A stretch of DNA of 64,000 nucleotides, from NCBI GenBank assembly GCA_014239365.1, contig JAAZZB010000044.1, positions 197,320-261,319 on the forward strand. The letters run 5' to 3'. The position numbers and the translations under genes were made by a program. Positions 35,257 through 43,862 of this stretch are shown here, piece after piece. How positions within the stretch are numbered: the stretch's first letter is position 1; each line of letters starts with the position of its first letter. The notes under the pieces were generated by a model. It had not been told where the DNA came from. It saw only the letters and a list, made by a program, of their open reading frames with translations, and did not search any database. The stretch comes from Verrucomicrobiia bacterium (GTDB lineage: Bacteria > Verrucomicrobiota > Verrucomicrobiia > Limisphaerales > UBA1100).

Positions 35257-38217
35257 ATGATTGCTTTTATGAAAATAAAATTGGCGGGTTGGGGCTTGGT
35301 GGCAGGGCTTTCTACGTTTTTTTCACTATCGCTAAATGCGGCAGAAACTTTGCCGGCGACGGTGGATTATAATCGGGACATCAAGCCGATCCTTTCTAAT
35401 AATTGTTATGCCTGTCACGGGCCGGATGCGGAGCAGGTAAAGGGTGGGTTGCGGTTGGATTCGTTTGAGGCGGCGACGAAGGAATTGAAGTCGGGCGCGT
35501 TTGCGGTGGTGCCGAAGGATTCGGCGGAAAGCGAGCTGGTGTATCGCGTGATGACGGATGATGCGGATGAGATGATGCCGCCGACGGATTCGATTAAAAA
35601 ACTCACCGCGCGCCAAAAGGCGTTGCTCAAAAAATGGGTGGAACAGGGCGCGGAGTTTGCCAAGCATTGGGCGTATGTGGCGCCGGTGAAAACTGCCGCA
35701 CCGAAGGCGATGCAAAAGGGGTTCACGCAAAACGACATCGATCGCTTCACCCTCGCGCAAATGAAATCCAAGGGCTACGCGCCCGCGAAGGCCACGGATC
35801 GGCGGGGGTTGATTCGGCGATTGTCGTTTGATCTTACGGGGTTGCCGCCGACTTGGGCGCAGGTGCGGGCGTTTGTGAATGATCAATCGCCGGACGCTTA
35901 CGAAAAGCTGGTGGATCGCCTGATGGCCAGCCCGCAATACGGCGAGCGGATGGCGGTGTTTTGGCTGGACCAAGTGCGCTATGCGGACACGATCGGTTAT
36001 CATTCGGACAACCACGAGACGAAGCCGCTCTATCGCGAGTACGTCATCAACGCATTCAACGACAATAAGCGGTTTGATCAATTTACACGCGAGCAAATCG
36101 CCGGTGATCTTTTGAAAAATCGCACGGGCACGCAGCTCATTGCCTCGGGCTACAATCGCCTGAATATGAACACGCGAGAGGGCGGCGCGCAGCCGAAGGA
36201 GTACACGGCAAAATATCTCGCCGACCGCGTGCGCAATGCGTCCACGGTTTGGATGGCCAGCACGCTCGGTTGCTCGGAGTGTCACGACCACAAGTTCGAT
36301 CCATTTTCGACGAAAGATTTTTACAGCTTCGGCGCCTTCTTCGCTGACTTGCAAGAAACCCCCGTGGGCGCGCAGAAGGCCACACGCGTGTCGTTGCCGC
36401 GCGATGAAGAAAAGCTCGCCACCATCGAGGCCGCTCTCGCGGTGTTGACCCAGCAACTCACAGGCACAGACGTTTCCGCCGGCCAAGCCAAATGGGAGAT
36501 CGCCCAAAAAGCGGCGACCGCCAACAGCGTGGCGCTTTCGCCGTGGCATCGCATCGGGCCGTTCAGCGCACCGAACTTTGATCAGGCGCACGCGAAGTCG
36601 TTCGTGAACGAAGCGGCCGTGGACCTGAAAAAGGCGCACGGCAAATTGAAATGGGCCGTGGCGAAAAATCTTGTGGACGGCAAGGTGCATACGTTGACCG
36701 GCGCGAACAGTGCGCATTATTTTTATCGCACCATTCAATCCGGCTCGGCGCGGCCGCTGGAGCTTTCGCTGGGCAGTGATGACAGCTTCCGCATTTGGCT
36801 TAACGGCAAGCTGGTCGCCGACAAAAAAATCGCACGCGGCGTGGCGCCGGATCAGGACAAGGTGAAAGTGAATCTCGTGGCCGGCGAAAACAAGCTACTG
36901 CTCAAGGTGGCCAATGGCGGCGGCGGCTTTGGTTTTTATTTCAAGGCGCAGCAAATGACGCTGCCCGGCGCAGTGGTGACCGCACTGAAAATTGACGCCG
37001 CCAAGCGCACGCCCGCGCACAAGGCATCGATTGCCGCGCACTACCGCACCCTCGCCCCGGAGCTGGCCGCACTTCGCCAAAAAATTTCCGCCAAAAACGC
37101 CGAGAAGACGGCGGCCATCAACGCCAACCCCACCTCGCTCGTGTCCGTTTCCATGGCCAAGCCGCGTATGGTGCGCGTGTTGGCGCGCGGGAATTGGCTC
37201 GATGACACCGGCGAAATTGTGCAACCGGCGGTGCCGGGATATCTGCAATTGGGCAAAACTGCGAAGGGACGCGCCTCGCGTCAGGATTTGGCGAACTGGA
37301 TTACCGCGCGTAACAATCCGCTCACCGCGCGCGTGATGGTGAACCGTTTGTGGGCGATGTTCCACGGGCGCGGGCTCGCGATGCCGCTGGATGATTTCGG
37401 TTCGCAAGGCACGCCGCCCACGCATCCGGCGCTGCTCGATTGGCTGGCGGTTGAATTTATGGACAAAGGCTGGGACGTGAAACATATGGTGAAACTGATG
37501 GTCACCAGCGGCACGTACCGGCAAACCTCCATCGCCACCGCCGCCGGAATGGAAACCGACCCGTACAATTTCTGGCTCGCCCGCCAAGGCCGATGGCGGC
37601 TCGAAGCCGAGATGGTGCGCGACAACGCGCTCGCCGTCAGCGGCCTGCTCGTGAAAACCATCGGCGGTCCCAGCGTAAAGCCGTATCAACCCGCCGGCTA
37701 TTGGGCGCACTTGAATTTTCCGAAACGCAGCTGGAAAGCCGACACCGGCGATGCGCTGTATCGGCGCGGGATGTACACATATTTGTGCCGCACATTTATG
37801 CACCCCAGCCTCGCCGCCTTCGATGCCCCCAGCCGCGAGGAATGCACCGTCGAACGTGTCCGCTCCAACACCCCGCAACAGGCGCTTGTATTATTAAATG
37901 ATCCCACTTACGTCGAAACCGCCCGCATCTTCGCCGAACGAATCCTCCACGAACCTGGCAAGGACGCGAAAGCCCGCATCACCTTCGCCTATCAACAAGC
38001 GCTGCACCGGAACCCAAATGCGAAGGAGTTGGAATTACTTACCGTCCTCGCCGCAAAACATTTGAAGCAATATAAAGCCGACAACGCTGCAGCAATCGCC
38101 GTGCTAAAAGTCGGCGCCAAACCTGCCGATGCGAAATTGGATAAAGCAGAACTCGCCGCGTGGACGTCAATTGCGCGTGTGGTTTTGAATCTTCACGAAA
38201 ATATTACGCGGGATTAA
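35257..38217 (+). CDS. PSCyt1-DUF1549-DUF1553 exported cytochrome protein
   Basis: A 986-residue exported protein (signal KIKLAGWGLVAGLSTFFSLS). The start may be this ATG or the one 12 bases later. PSCyt1 heme site NCYACHGP (C50, C53, H54); DUF1549 with second heme site GCSECHDHKFDPF. The region between DUF1549 and DUF1553 carries a beta-sandwich of galactose-binding/PA14-like type (LSLGSDDSFRIWLNGKLVAD, GENKLLLKVANGGGGFGFYF). DUF1553 has ARVMVNRLWAMFHGRGLAMP and a tail ARVVLNLHENITRD. This belongs to a different subfamily from the other three (SPDAYEKLVDRLM in place of the iteron peptide). It is followed by an orphan gene and two DUF1501 genes, a probable operon. Confidence 0.92.
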   Translation: MIAFMKIKLAGWGLVAGLSTFFSLSLNAAETLPATVDYNRDIKPILSNNCYACHGPDAEQVKGGLRLDSFEAATKELKSGAFAVVPKDSAESELVYRVMTDDADEMMPPTDSIKKLTARQKALLKKWVEQGAEFAKHWAYVAPVKTAAPKAMQKGFTQNDIDRFTLAQMKSKGYAPAKATDRRGLIRRLSFDLTGLPPTWAQVRAFVNDQSPDAYEKLVDRLMASPQYGERMAVFWLDQVRYADTIGYHSDNHETKPLYREYVINAFNDNKRFDQFTREQIAGDLLKNRTGTQLIASGYNRLNMNTREGGAQPKEYTAKYLADRVRNASTVWMASTLGCSECHDHKFDPFSTKDFYSFGAFFADLQETPVGAQKATRVSLPRDEEKLATIEAALAVLTQQLTGTDVSAGQAKWEIAQKAATANSVALSPWHRIGPFSAPNFDQAHAKSFVNEAAVDLKKAHGKLKWAVAKNLVDGKVHTLTGANSAHYFYRTIQSGSARPLELSLGSDDSFRIWLNGKLVADKKIARGVAPDQDKVKVNLVAGENKLLLKVANGGGGFGFYFKAQQMTLPGAVVTALKIDAAKRTPAHKASIAAHYRTLAPELAALRQKISAKNAEKTAAINANPTSLVSVSMAKPRMVRVLARGNWLDDTGEIVQPAVPGYLQLGKTAKGRASRQDLANWITARNNPLTARVMVNRLWAMFHGRGLAMPLDDFGSQGTPPTHPALLDWLAVEFMDKGWDVKHMVKLMVTSGTYRQTSIATAAGMETDPYNFWLARQGRWRLEAEMVRDNALAVSGLLVKTIGGPSVKPYQPAGYWAHLNFPKRSWKADTGDALYRRGMYTYLCRTFMHPSLAAFDAPSREECTVERVRSNTPQQALVLLNDPTYVETARIFAERILHEPGKDAKARITFAYQQALHRNPNAKELELLTVLAAKHLKQYKADNAAAIAVLKVGAKPADAKLDKAELAAWTSIARVVLNLHENITRD

Positions 38218-38241
38218 GATGCGTTTTTACCGGAAATTGAA

Positions 38242-38871
38242 ATGTCAAACCTTACACTCATCAGATACGAAGACCTTGCAAATACGACCTATGTTTACAG
38301 TGAAGAAGTGAACGTCGTCATTGTGGGTGATGTCGTCGCCTTTGATTACCTGATTAAACAATTCACAAAGGCACGAAATGCAAAAGCCGGAATTGTGCTC
38401 GATGTAAACAAAGACACAAACGTGTCGATGCGTGGATTGTTATTGCCGGCCCAAAAAACAAAAATTCAAAGCGCGCTAATTCAAATCGGTGAACGGGTGA
38501 TTCATTTGGGCGGCAAACCGGTTATGGAAATGGTAGTGGCTGCGAATGACAAAGGTTATCAGGAATTGACTGAACTCATGGAGAAAGCGATCGAGCTGGG
38601 CGAAGATTCTATCGGGGAAAGAGCGTATGGAAGGGAAAGGCATTCGGGTGCCTGCGGCACTTTAACTGGAATGAGCAATGGGTTTACAATTCACCCACCT
38701 TTCGATAAATGGGATCGAAAAATAATGGATAAAGTCGATATACCTATGATTGGAATGGAATCTTTGTTTGATCCAAACCCGTATCGTTTGCCAAGATTTG
38801 CGAAAAAGAAAAAGCCTGAACCTTATAAGCCAATCGATCCCGATTTGCTGGGTCATTGGAACATTGATTAA
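38242..38871 (+). CDS. AT-rich orphan protein of unknown function
   Basis: A 209-residue, apparently soluble protein, AT-richer than its flanks. It is placed 24 bases after a DUF1553 gene and 16 bases before a DUF1501 gene, splitting the usual pair. The N-terminal 130 residues alternate strands and helices (NVVIVGDVVAFDYLIKQFTK, MEMVVAANDKGYQELTELME), suggesting a small alpha/beta repeat. This vaguely resembles Imm32-type immunity proteins, but the resemblance is weak. The C-terminus is basic then acidic (RFAKKKKPEPYKPIDPDLLG). It is in frame with no signal, so it is cytosolic even though both neighbours are exported. It was probably acquired by transfer. Confidence 0.65.
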   Translation: MSNLTLIRYEDLANTTYVYSEEVNVVIVGDVVAFDYLIKQFTKARNAKAGIVLDVNKDTNVSMRGLLLPAQKTKIQSALIQIGERVIHLGGKPVMEMVVAANDKGYQELTELMEKAIELGEDSIGERAYGRERHSGACGTLTGMSNGFTIHPPFDKWDRKIMDKVDIPMIGMESLFDPNPYRLPRFAKKKKPEPYKPIDPDLLGHWNID

Positions 38872-38887
38872 ATCGAGACGGGAATCT

Positions 38888-40306
38888 ATGAAAAACCTTC
38901 AGCACTTCAACACCGACGTTAGCCGCCGTGCATTCCTAGGCCGCGCGGGGCTTGGGACGATGGGGTTGGCTTCGTTGCTTCAGGCGGCGGATCGGCCGAA
39001 AGTTGACAAGTGGCCGGGGGTGTTGGCGCAGTTGCATCATAAGCCGAAAATTAAGCGAGTGATTCATCTTTGTATGGCCGGTGGGGCGAGTCATTTGGAG
39101 ACGTTGGATTACAAGCCGAAGCTGCGGGAGATGCACGGGAAGCCGATGCCGAAGAGCATCACGGAGGGGCAGCCGATTGCGCAGTTGCAGGGGAGTCGGA
39201 ATAATCTCAAGTGTATGGGGCCGCAACACGATTTTGAAAAGTTCGGCAAATCGGGCCAGCACATTTGCAAACTCTTTCCGCACATCGGCAGTGTGGCGGA
39301 TGACCTCGCGATTATTCGGTCGATGACGACGGATGCGATCAATCACGATCCGGCGCATACGTTGATGAATACCGGCACGACGATTTCCGGCCGGCCGAGT
39401 ATGGGGTCGTGGATGCTTTATGGACTGGGCTCGGAGACGGAAAATTTGCCGGGCTATTGCGTGCTGATCTCACGCGGCGGCGGGCAGGATCAGCCGGTGG
39501 CCGCGCGTCAGTGGCATGCGGGATTTTTGCCGAGCCGTTTTCAGGGCGTGCAGTTGCGCGGGAAGGGTGATCCGGTGCTGTATGTAAAACGCCCCGGCGG
39601 CGTGGACGCCAATCGCCAACGCGATGTGGTGGACGCAGTCCAGCAGCTCAACCAAATTCAAAACGCCACGGTGAACGATCCGGAATTGGCCACGCGCATT
39701 TCGCAATACGAGATGGCTTTCCGCATGCAAATGAGCGTGCCGGAGTTGGTGGATATTTCCAAAGAACCGAAGGAAGTGCTCGACCTCTACGGCGCCAAGC
39801 CGGGCGATGGATCCTTCGCCAGCAACTGTTTGCTCGCGCGGCGTTTGGCGGAGCGCGGCGTGCGGTTCATCCAATTGTACCATCGCGGCTGGGATCATCA
39901 CGGCAACATCAAAGGCGCGATGCAAACCACCGCCAAGTTCGTAGACCAAGGCTGCGCCGCGCTCATCAAAGATCTCAAGCGCACCGGTCTTTGGGAGGAC
40001 ACACTTATTTTATGGGGCGCGGAATTCGGCCGCACGCCGATGGCGCAGGGCAGCGGTCGTGATCATCACATCAAAGGCTTCAGCTGCTGGTTCGCCGGCG
40101 GCGGCATCAAAGGCGGCATCAGCCACGGCGCCACCGATGACTTCGGCTACAACGCCGTGAAGGATGTTGTCCACGTCAACGATCTCCACGCCACCATCCT
40201 GCACCTCATGGGCATCGACCACGAGAAGTTAACCTACCAATTCCAAGGCCGCGATTTCCGCCTCACCGATGTGCACGGGAAAGTGTTGAAACCCATTTTG
40301 TCGTAG
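38888..40306 (+). CDS. DUF1501 domain-containing exported protein
   Basis: 472 residues from the ATG at 38888 (MKNLQHFNTDVSRRAFLGRA); the longer track start overlaps the orphan gene and is rejected. Tat signal SRRAFLGRAGLGTMGLASLL. DUF1501 marks: HLCMAGGASHLETLDYKPKL, DAINHDPAHTLMNTGTTISG, LLARRLAERGVRFIQLYHRG, ILWGAEFGRTPMAQG and the end [18 protein letters not shown]. It is a close paralogue of the gene at 41104, and both belong with the cytochrome gene at 35257. The His/Asp-rich WDHHGN and GRDHH sites are candidate metal ligands of the alkaline-phosphatase-like fold. Confidence 0.92.
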   Translation: MKNLQHFNTDVSRRAFLGRAGLGTMGLASLLQAADRPKVDKWPGVLAQLHHKPKIKRVIHLCMAGGASHLETLDYKPKLREMHGKPMPKSITEGQPIAQLQGSRNNLKCMGPQHDFEKFGKSGQHICKLFPHIGSVADDLAIIRSMTTDAINHDPAHTLMNTGTTISGRPSMGSWMLYGLGSETENLPGYCVLISRGGGQDQPVAARQWHAGFLPSRFQGVQLRGKGDPVLYVKRPGGVDANRQRDVVDAVQQLNQIQNATVNDPELATRISQYEMAFRMQMSVPELVDISKEPKEVLDLYGAKPGDGSFASNCLLARRLAERGVRFIQLYHRGWDHHGNIKGAMQTTAKFVDQGCAALIKDLKRTGLWEDTLILWGAEFGRTPMAQGSGRDHHIKGFSCWFAGGGIKGGISHGATDDFGYNAVKDVVHVNDLHATILHLMGIDHEKLTYQFQGRDFRLTDVHGKVLKPILS

Positions 40307-40356
40307 ACACGAATTCCACAGATTTTCACGGATAAAAATCTGTGTGAATCCGTGTT
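40307..40356. repeat. Intergenic palindrome, CCACAGATTTTCACGGAT family
   Basis: ACACGAATTCCACAGATTTT and ATCTGTGTGAATCCGTGTT form inverted arms around TTTTCACGGATAAAAATC. A closely related copy lies at 42535-42596. It separates the DUF1501 gene from the toxin-antitoxin pair. Confidence 0.75.
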
Positions 40357-40403
40357 TAATCCAGACTGTTTGCAAACGGCGCGAAACGTGCTAGGATAAA
40401 TCC

Positions 40404-40649
40404 ATGACAATCACAATTCCAGACGGCTTAAAGCTAACCGAGGGCGAGGCCCTGCTAAGCATAGCGGTGGGCTTGGTGGCGGCGGGGGAAATTTCCTCGG
40501 GCAAGGGCGCAGAGATTTGCGAAATGGACGCCGAGGCATTCCGCCGAGTGCTCAAGGAACGACGGATTGAAACGTACACGGAGGAGTGTCTTGAGCAGGA
40601 CTTGCGAGTGGTTGATGAGATGCGCGCCAACGATGTGTGTCGGCCATGA
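40404..40649 (+). CDS. UPF0175 family antitoxin
   Basis: An 81-residue protein with the UPF0175 pattern: a short strand lead (MTITIPDG), then a helical region LLSIAVGLVAAGEISSGKGAEICEM and a DAEAFRRVLKERRIETYTEE segment. UPF0175 proteins act as antitoxins for DUF3368 PIN-like toxins and usually bind DNA to autoregulate. The toxin gene follows with a 4-base ATGA overlap, giving translational coupling. The pair sits between two tandem DUF1501 genes. Confidence 0.9.
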   Translation: MTITIPDGLKLTEGEALLSIAVGLVAAGEISSGKGAEICEMDAEAFRRVLKERRIETYTEECLEQDLRVVDEMRANDVCRP

Positions 40650-41107
40650 TTGTCGTCAGCGACACCTCGCCGCTTTCTGCGCTGCTGGCCATCGAACAAG
40701 CGGAGTTACTTCTCAAGCTCTTCGATCGAGTGTTAGTTCCGCCGAAGGTGGAGGAAGAACTGTTGCAGCATCACGATAAGTTGCCGGAATTTCTTGAAGT
40801 TGTTTCCGCGACAAACCAACAGGCGCTGAAAGAGTTGCGGATGGAAATTGATGCCGCCGAAGCTGAGGCCATTGTCCTTGCCAAGGAACAGAATGCGGAT
40901 TTTCTCCTGATTGATGAGCGACTGGGAACATCAGTCGCATTGCGGCAAGGGCAGCCCACGATGGGTATGGTGGGTGTTTTAATTCGGGCCAAGGACTGCG
41001 GACACATCCCCAGCCTTCGCGAGCAACTGGATTTGCTTGAGGAGAAGACCTCATTTTATTTATCCTTTGCCTTCCGGAAACGTGTCTTGAAAAAAGTTGA
41101 CGAATGA
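40646..41107 (+). CDS. DUF3368 PIN-like toxin
   Basis: 153 residues from the ATG at 40646; the track start is a GTG 9 bases earlier. The N-terminus IVVSDTSPLSALLAIEQAEL carries the first acidic residue of a PIN ribonuclease site. PPKVEEELLQHHDKLPEF, EAEAIVLAKEQNADFLLIDERLG and GMVGVLIRAKDCGHIPSL complete the DUF3368 fold with further acidic positions. It is a probable RNase held by the preceding antitoxin. Its stop overlaps the start of the following DUF1501 gene, which is unusual for a toxin operon and means the TA pair may drive expression of an exported enzyme-like protein. Confidence 0.9.
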   Translation: MIVVSDTSPLSALLAIEQAELLLKLFDRVLVPPKVEEELLQHHDKLPEFLEVVSATNQQALKELRMEIDAAEAEAIVLAKEQNADFLLIDERLGTSVALRQGQPTMGMVGVLIRAKDCGHIPSLREQLDLLEEKTSFYLSFAFRKRVLKKVDE

Positions 41108-42528
41108 ATCCAATGAATGAAATCAACCGCCGCGCATTTCTTGGCCAATCGGGGCTTGGGCTGGGCGCGGTGGCGTTGTCTTCACTCTCGACACTCGGGG
41201 CGGATCGAAAATTGAAACAGTGGCCCGGGGTGGTGCAGCCGTTGCATCATGCGGCGAAGGTGAAGCGCGTGATTTATCTTTATATGTCCGGCGGGCCTTC
41301 GCATTTAGAAACGTTTGATGCGAACAAACCGGAGCTGGCGAAGATGCACGGACAGCCGATGCCGACGGAGTTTACGAAAGGGCAATCGATCGCGCAGTTG
41401 CAGAATCAGAAGCTCACGTGTTTTCGCCCGCAGTTTCCTTTTAAAAAACACGGGCAAAGCGGCACGGAAATGACGTCGCTTTTTCCGCATCTCGCGAAGC
41501 ACGTGGATGAGTTGGCGGTCATCCGCTCGATGCATACCGATGCCATCAACCACGATCCCGCCAACACCTTGATGAACACCGGCACCACCATCAGCGGTCG
41601 GCCGAGCATGGGGTCTTGGATTCAATACGGGCTCGGCAGCGAGGCGGAAGATTTGCCGGGGTTCGTGGTGCTCAGCTCACACGCGGGGCGGAGTCCGCAG
41701 CCGATCTCCACGCGCATGTGGCACAGCGGATTTTTGCCGAGCCGATTTCAGGGCATCCAACTGCGATCCACCGGCGACCCCGTGATGTACGTGCGCCGGC
41801 CCGGTGGCGTGAATGCCGCCCGCCAGCGGGATGTGGTGGATGCCGTTCAGTCGCTCAACAATTTGCAAGCGGGCACTACGCACGATCCGGAAATCGCCAC
41901 GCGCATTGCGCAGTACGAGATGGCGTTCCGAATGCAAACGAGCGTGCCGGATTTGATGGATGTTTCCAAAGAACCGAAAGAGGTGCTGGGCCTTTACGGG
42001 TGCAAACCGAGCGATGGCTCTTTTGGCAGCAACTGCCTGCTCGCGCGGCGCTTGGCCGAGCGCGGCGTGCGGTTCATCCAGCTGTACCATCGCGGCTGGG
42101 ATCACCACAACGGCATTGTCAACTTCATGAAAAACCACTGCTGCCCGTCGGTCGACCAAGCCATCGCCGGGCTCATCACCGACCTCAAACGGCGCGGGTT
42201 ATTTAAAGACACGCTCATCGTTTGGGGCGGCGAATTTGGTCGCACGCCAATGGCACAAACCAGCAAAGGCAGCGCCGGTCGCGATCATCATATCAAGGGA
42301 TTCAACATGTGGCTTGCCGGCGGCGGGATCAAAGGCGGCGTCACCCACGGCACCACGGATGCTCTCGGCTACAACGCCGAAGAGAACCGCACCCACGTCA
42401 ACGACCTCCACGCCACGCTGCTCCACCTGCTCGGCATCAACCACACCCGCCTCACCACCCGCTTCCAAGGCCGCGACTTCCGGCTAACGGATGTGCACGG
42501 GAAATTGATTAAGCCAATTCTTGCCTGA
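41104..42528 (+). CDS. DUF1501 domain-containing exported protein
   Basis: 474 residues. The ATG at 41104 overlaps the toxin stop; the second ATG at 41113 is also possible. Tat signal INRRAFLGQSGLGLGAVALS. DUF1501 marks: YLYMSGGPSHLETFDANKPEL, DAINHDPANTLMNTGTTISG, LLARRLAERGVRFIQLYHRG, VWGGEFGRTPMAQ and the end [18 protein letters not shown]. It is the tandem paralogue of 38888-40306, sharing long identical blocks. It ends the plus-strand run that begins with the cytochrome at 35257. A palindromic repeat closes the gap to the convergent RlmB gene. Confidence 0.92.
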   Translation: MNPMNEINRRAFLGQSGLGLGAVALSSLSTLGADRKLKQWPGVVQPLHHAAKVKRVIYLYMSGGPSHLETFDANKPELAKMHGQPMPTEFTKGQSIAQLQNQKLTCFRPQFPFKKHGQSGTEMTSLFPHLAKHVDELAVIRSMHTDAINHDPANTLMNTGTTISGRPSMGSWIQYGLGSEAEDLPGFVVLSSHAGRSPQPISTRMWHSGFLPSRFQGIQLRSTGDPVMYVRRPGGVNAARQRDVVDAVQSLNNLQAGTTHDPEIATRIAQYEMAFRMQTSVPDLMDVSKEPKEVLGLYGCKPSDGSFGSNCLLARRLAERGVRFIQLYHRGWDHHNGIVNFMKNHCCPSVDQAIAGLITDLKRRGLFKDTLIVWGGEFGRTPMAQTSKGSAGRDHHIKGFNMWLAGGGIKGGVTHGTTDALGYNAEENRTHVNDLHATLLHLLGINHTRLTTRFQGRDFRLTDVHGKLIKPILA

Positions 42529-42534
42529 GAATAA

Positions 42535-42596
42535 GACACGGATGACCACAGATTTTCACGGATAAAAATCTGTGGTCATCCGTGAAATCCGTGTCA
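42535..42596. repeat. Intergenic palindrome, CCACAGATTTTCACGGAT family
   Basis: GACACGGATGACCACAGATT and AATCTGTGGTCATCCGTG with ATCCGTGTC form long arms around TTCACGGATAAA. It is the stronger copy of the element at 40307-40356. It lies between two convergent genes and may act as a bidirectional terminator, although there is no pronounced T-run. Confidence 0.8.
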
Positions 42597-42602
42597 AAAA
42601 AA

Positions 42603-43331
42603 TCACTTCCCTCCCAAGGCGTGCATCGCAATGCCGGCGGCGACGCTTGCGTTTAGGGAATTCACTCGGCCGAATTGTTGGATGCCGATGGTGTGATCGG
42701 CCATGTTCAAAATAAATTGGCCGACGGATTTGTCTTCACCGCCGATGACGAGCATTAGCTTTTCCGGCGCGGCTTCGCGCAGGGTTTCAAGCGGGGTGTT
42801 GCCGTTCATATCGAGTGCGGCGATTTGGTAACCTTCCTCGGCGGCTTTGCGGGCGTATTGGTTGGCGGAACATTGCCGCGCGATTTGCATGAACTCGGTG
42901 GCGCCGGCGGAGACTTTTACGATTGAGGGATACACCTCGGGCACGCCGCGGTTGGGGAGGCACACGCCGTTGAAACCAAACACCTCGGCGCTGCGCAGAA
43001 TGGCGCCGACGTTTTGCGGGTCTTCAATGTTATCGAGCAAGAGCAACCGCGGATGGGCGAGCAAATCCTCAAAGGGTGTGTACGGGTACAGCGAAGTATT
43101 GAGCACCACGCCCTGATGATCGCGGCTGGTGGAGAGCTGAATGAGCCGACCTTTTTCCACCCACTCAATGCGCACGGAATGTTGCTCGAGCAGGCGCACG
43201 AGTTTTTGCGTGCGCGGCTTGTCACGGGCAGATTGGTTCAGCCACGCACCGTACACCTTGCGCCGCTGCGCGCGCAGCACTTCGAAGGCGGGGTTGATTC
43301 CGTAAACATATTCGCGAGTCGCTTTGGCCAT
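42603..43331 (-). CDS. rlmB: 23S rRNA (guanosine-2'-O-)-methyltransferase RlmB-like, TrmH family
   Basis: A 242-residue SPOUT methyltransferase. The N-terminus EYVYGINPAFEVLRAQRRKV is the RNA-binding substrate domain (SpoU_sub_bind). The catalytic domain has LLLDNIEDPQNVGAILRSAE (motif 1), VIGGEDKSVG (motif 2) and FGRVNSLNASVAAGIAMHAL (motif 3). The protein would methylate the 2'-hydroxyl of a 23S guanosine (G2251 in E. coli) using SAM in a trefoil-knot fold. Members of TrmH differ in target, so tRNA or another rRNA site is possible. Gene stands alone on the minus strand. Confidence 0.9.
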   Translation of the reverse strand: MAKATREYVYGINPAFEVLRAQRRKVYGAWLNQSARDKPRTQKLVRLLEQHSVRIEWVEKGRLIQLSTSRDHQGVVLNTSLYPYTPFEDLLAHPRLLLLDNIEDPQNVGAILRSAEVFGFNGVCLPNRGVPEVYPSIVKVSAGATEFMQIARQCSANQYARKAAEEGYQIAALDMNGNTPLETLREAAPEKLMLVIGGEDKSVGQFILNMADHTIGIQQFGRVNSLNASVAAGIAMHALGGK

Positions 43332-43368
43332 GGGCGGGGAGACTAGTGCACGGCGCGGGGCGGGGCAC

Positions 43369-43399
43369 GAAAAAACCCCGCAGCGGTTGCCGCGGGGCT
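43369..43399 (-). terminator. Rho-independent terminator downstream of the DUF6370-like gene
   Basis: On the minus strand GCCCCGCGGCAACCGCTGCG followed by GGGTTTTTT forms a GC-rich stem (CCCCGCGG/CCGCTGCGGGG with one mispair) and a U-tract. It lies between the DUF6370-like and RlmB genes. Confidence 0.85.
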
Positions 43400-43420
43400 G
43401 ATTGAGAGAAGTAACTCGAG

Positions 43421-43735
43421 TTACTTTTCCTTCGATTCGGTCAGCTTAGCCACGGTGAGCTTGTCGCCGTCGAGCTTGCCGCTCACCTTCACGTCCACCG
43501 AGGAATTCGGCTTGCAGATGCGGCCGTGCTTGACGGATTTGGAGGCTTTGCCGAGAAGGAAAACAATCGCTTCCTTGCCGTCCTTGCCTTTGTACACGAG
43601 CGCGGGGCCACATTTTTTGGCCTTTTTCAGCGTGCATTTCTGGCATTGGATTTTGCCTTCGAGGGTGGTCTCACCGGCGAACGCGACAGTCGCGCTCAGC
43701 CCGAGAGCCAATGCAGTCATTTTGAGGTATTTCAT
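43421..43735 (-). CDS. Small secreted CxxC protein, DUF6370-like
   Basis: 104 residues with a signal peptide (LKMTALALGLSATVAFA). The mature part has GKIQCQKCTLKKAKKCGPAL with a CxxC and a third Cys, followed by VYKGKDGKEAIVFLLGKASK and HGRICKPNSSVDVKVSGKL. The family is a small beta-barrel, OB-like module with paired cysteines, of unknown function; metal binding or a disulfide is possible. It resembles DUF6370 from memory. It has its own terminator downstream, so it is monocistronic. The following gap (43736-43862) shows no feature. Confidence 0.75.
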   Translation of the reverse strand: MKYLKMTALALGLSATVAFAGETTLEGKIQCQKCTLKKAKKCGPALVYKGKDGKEAIVFLLGKASKSVKHGRICKPNSSVDVKVSGKLDGDKLTVAKLTESKEK

Positions 43736-43862
43736 AGCTATGTGTTTTTTTAACGCAATAATAGTCCTAGGAGCGTTAAATCCTTGGACGCACCGAGCCT
43801 AGGGGTTAATTCAATGAAAGCAAGCCCAGTGGTGGTAAATTGTGCCGAAACAATGCTGGAGT

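Noticed and set aside
40307-40356. Palindrome as a classic rho-independent terminator
   Set aside because: The arms are long but there is no T-run; classified as a dispersed repeat.
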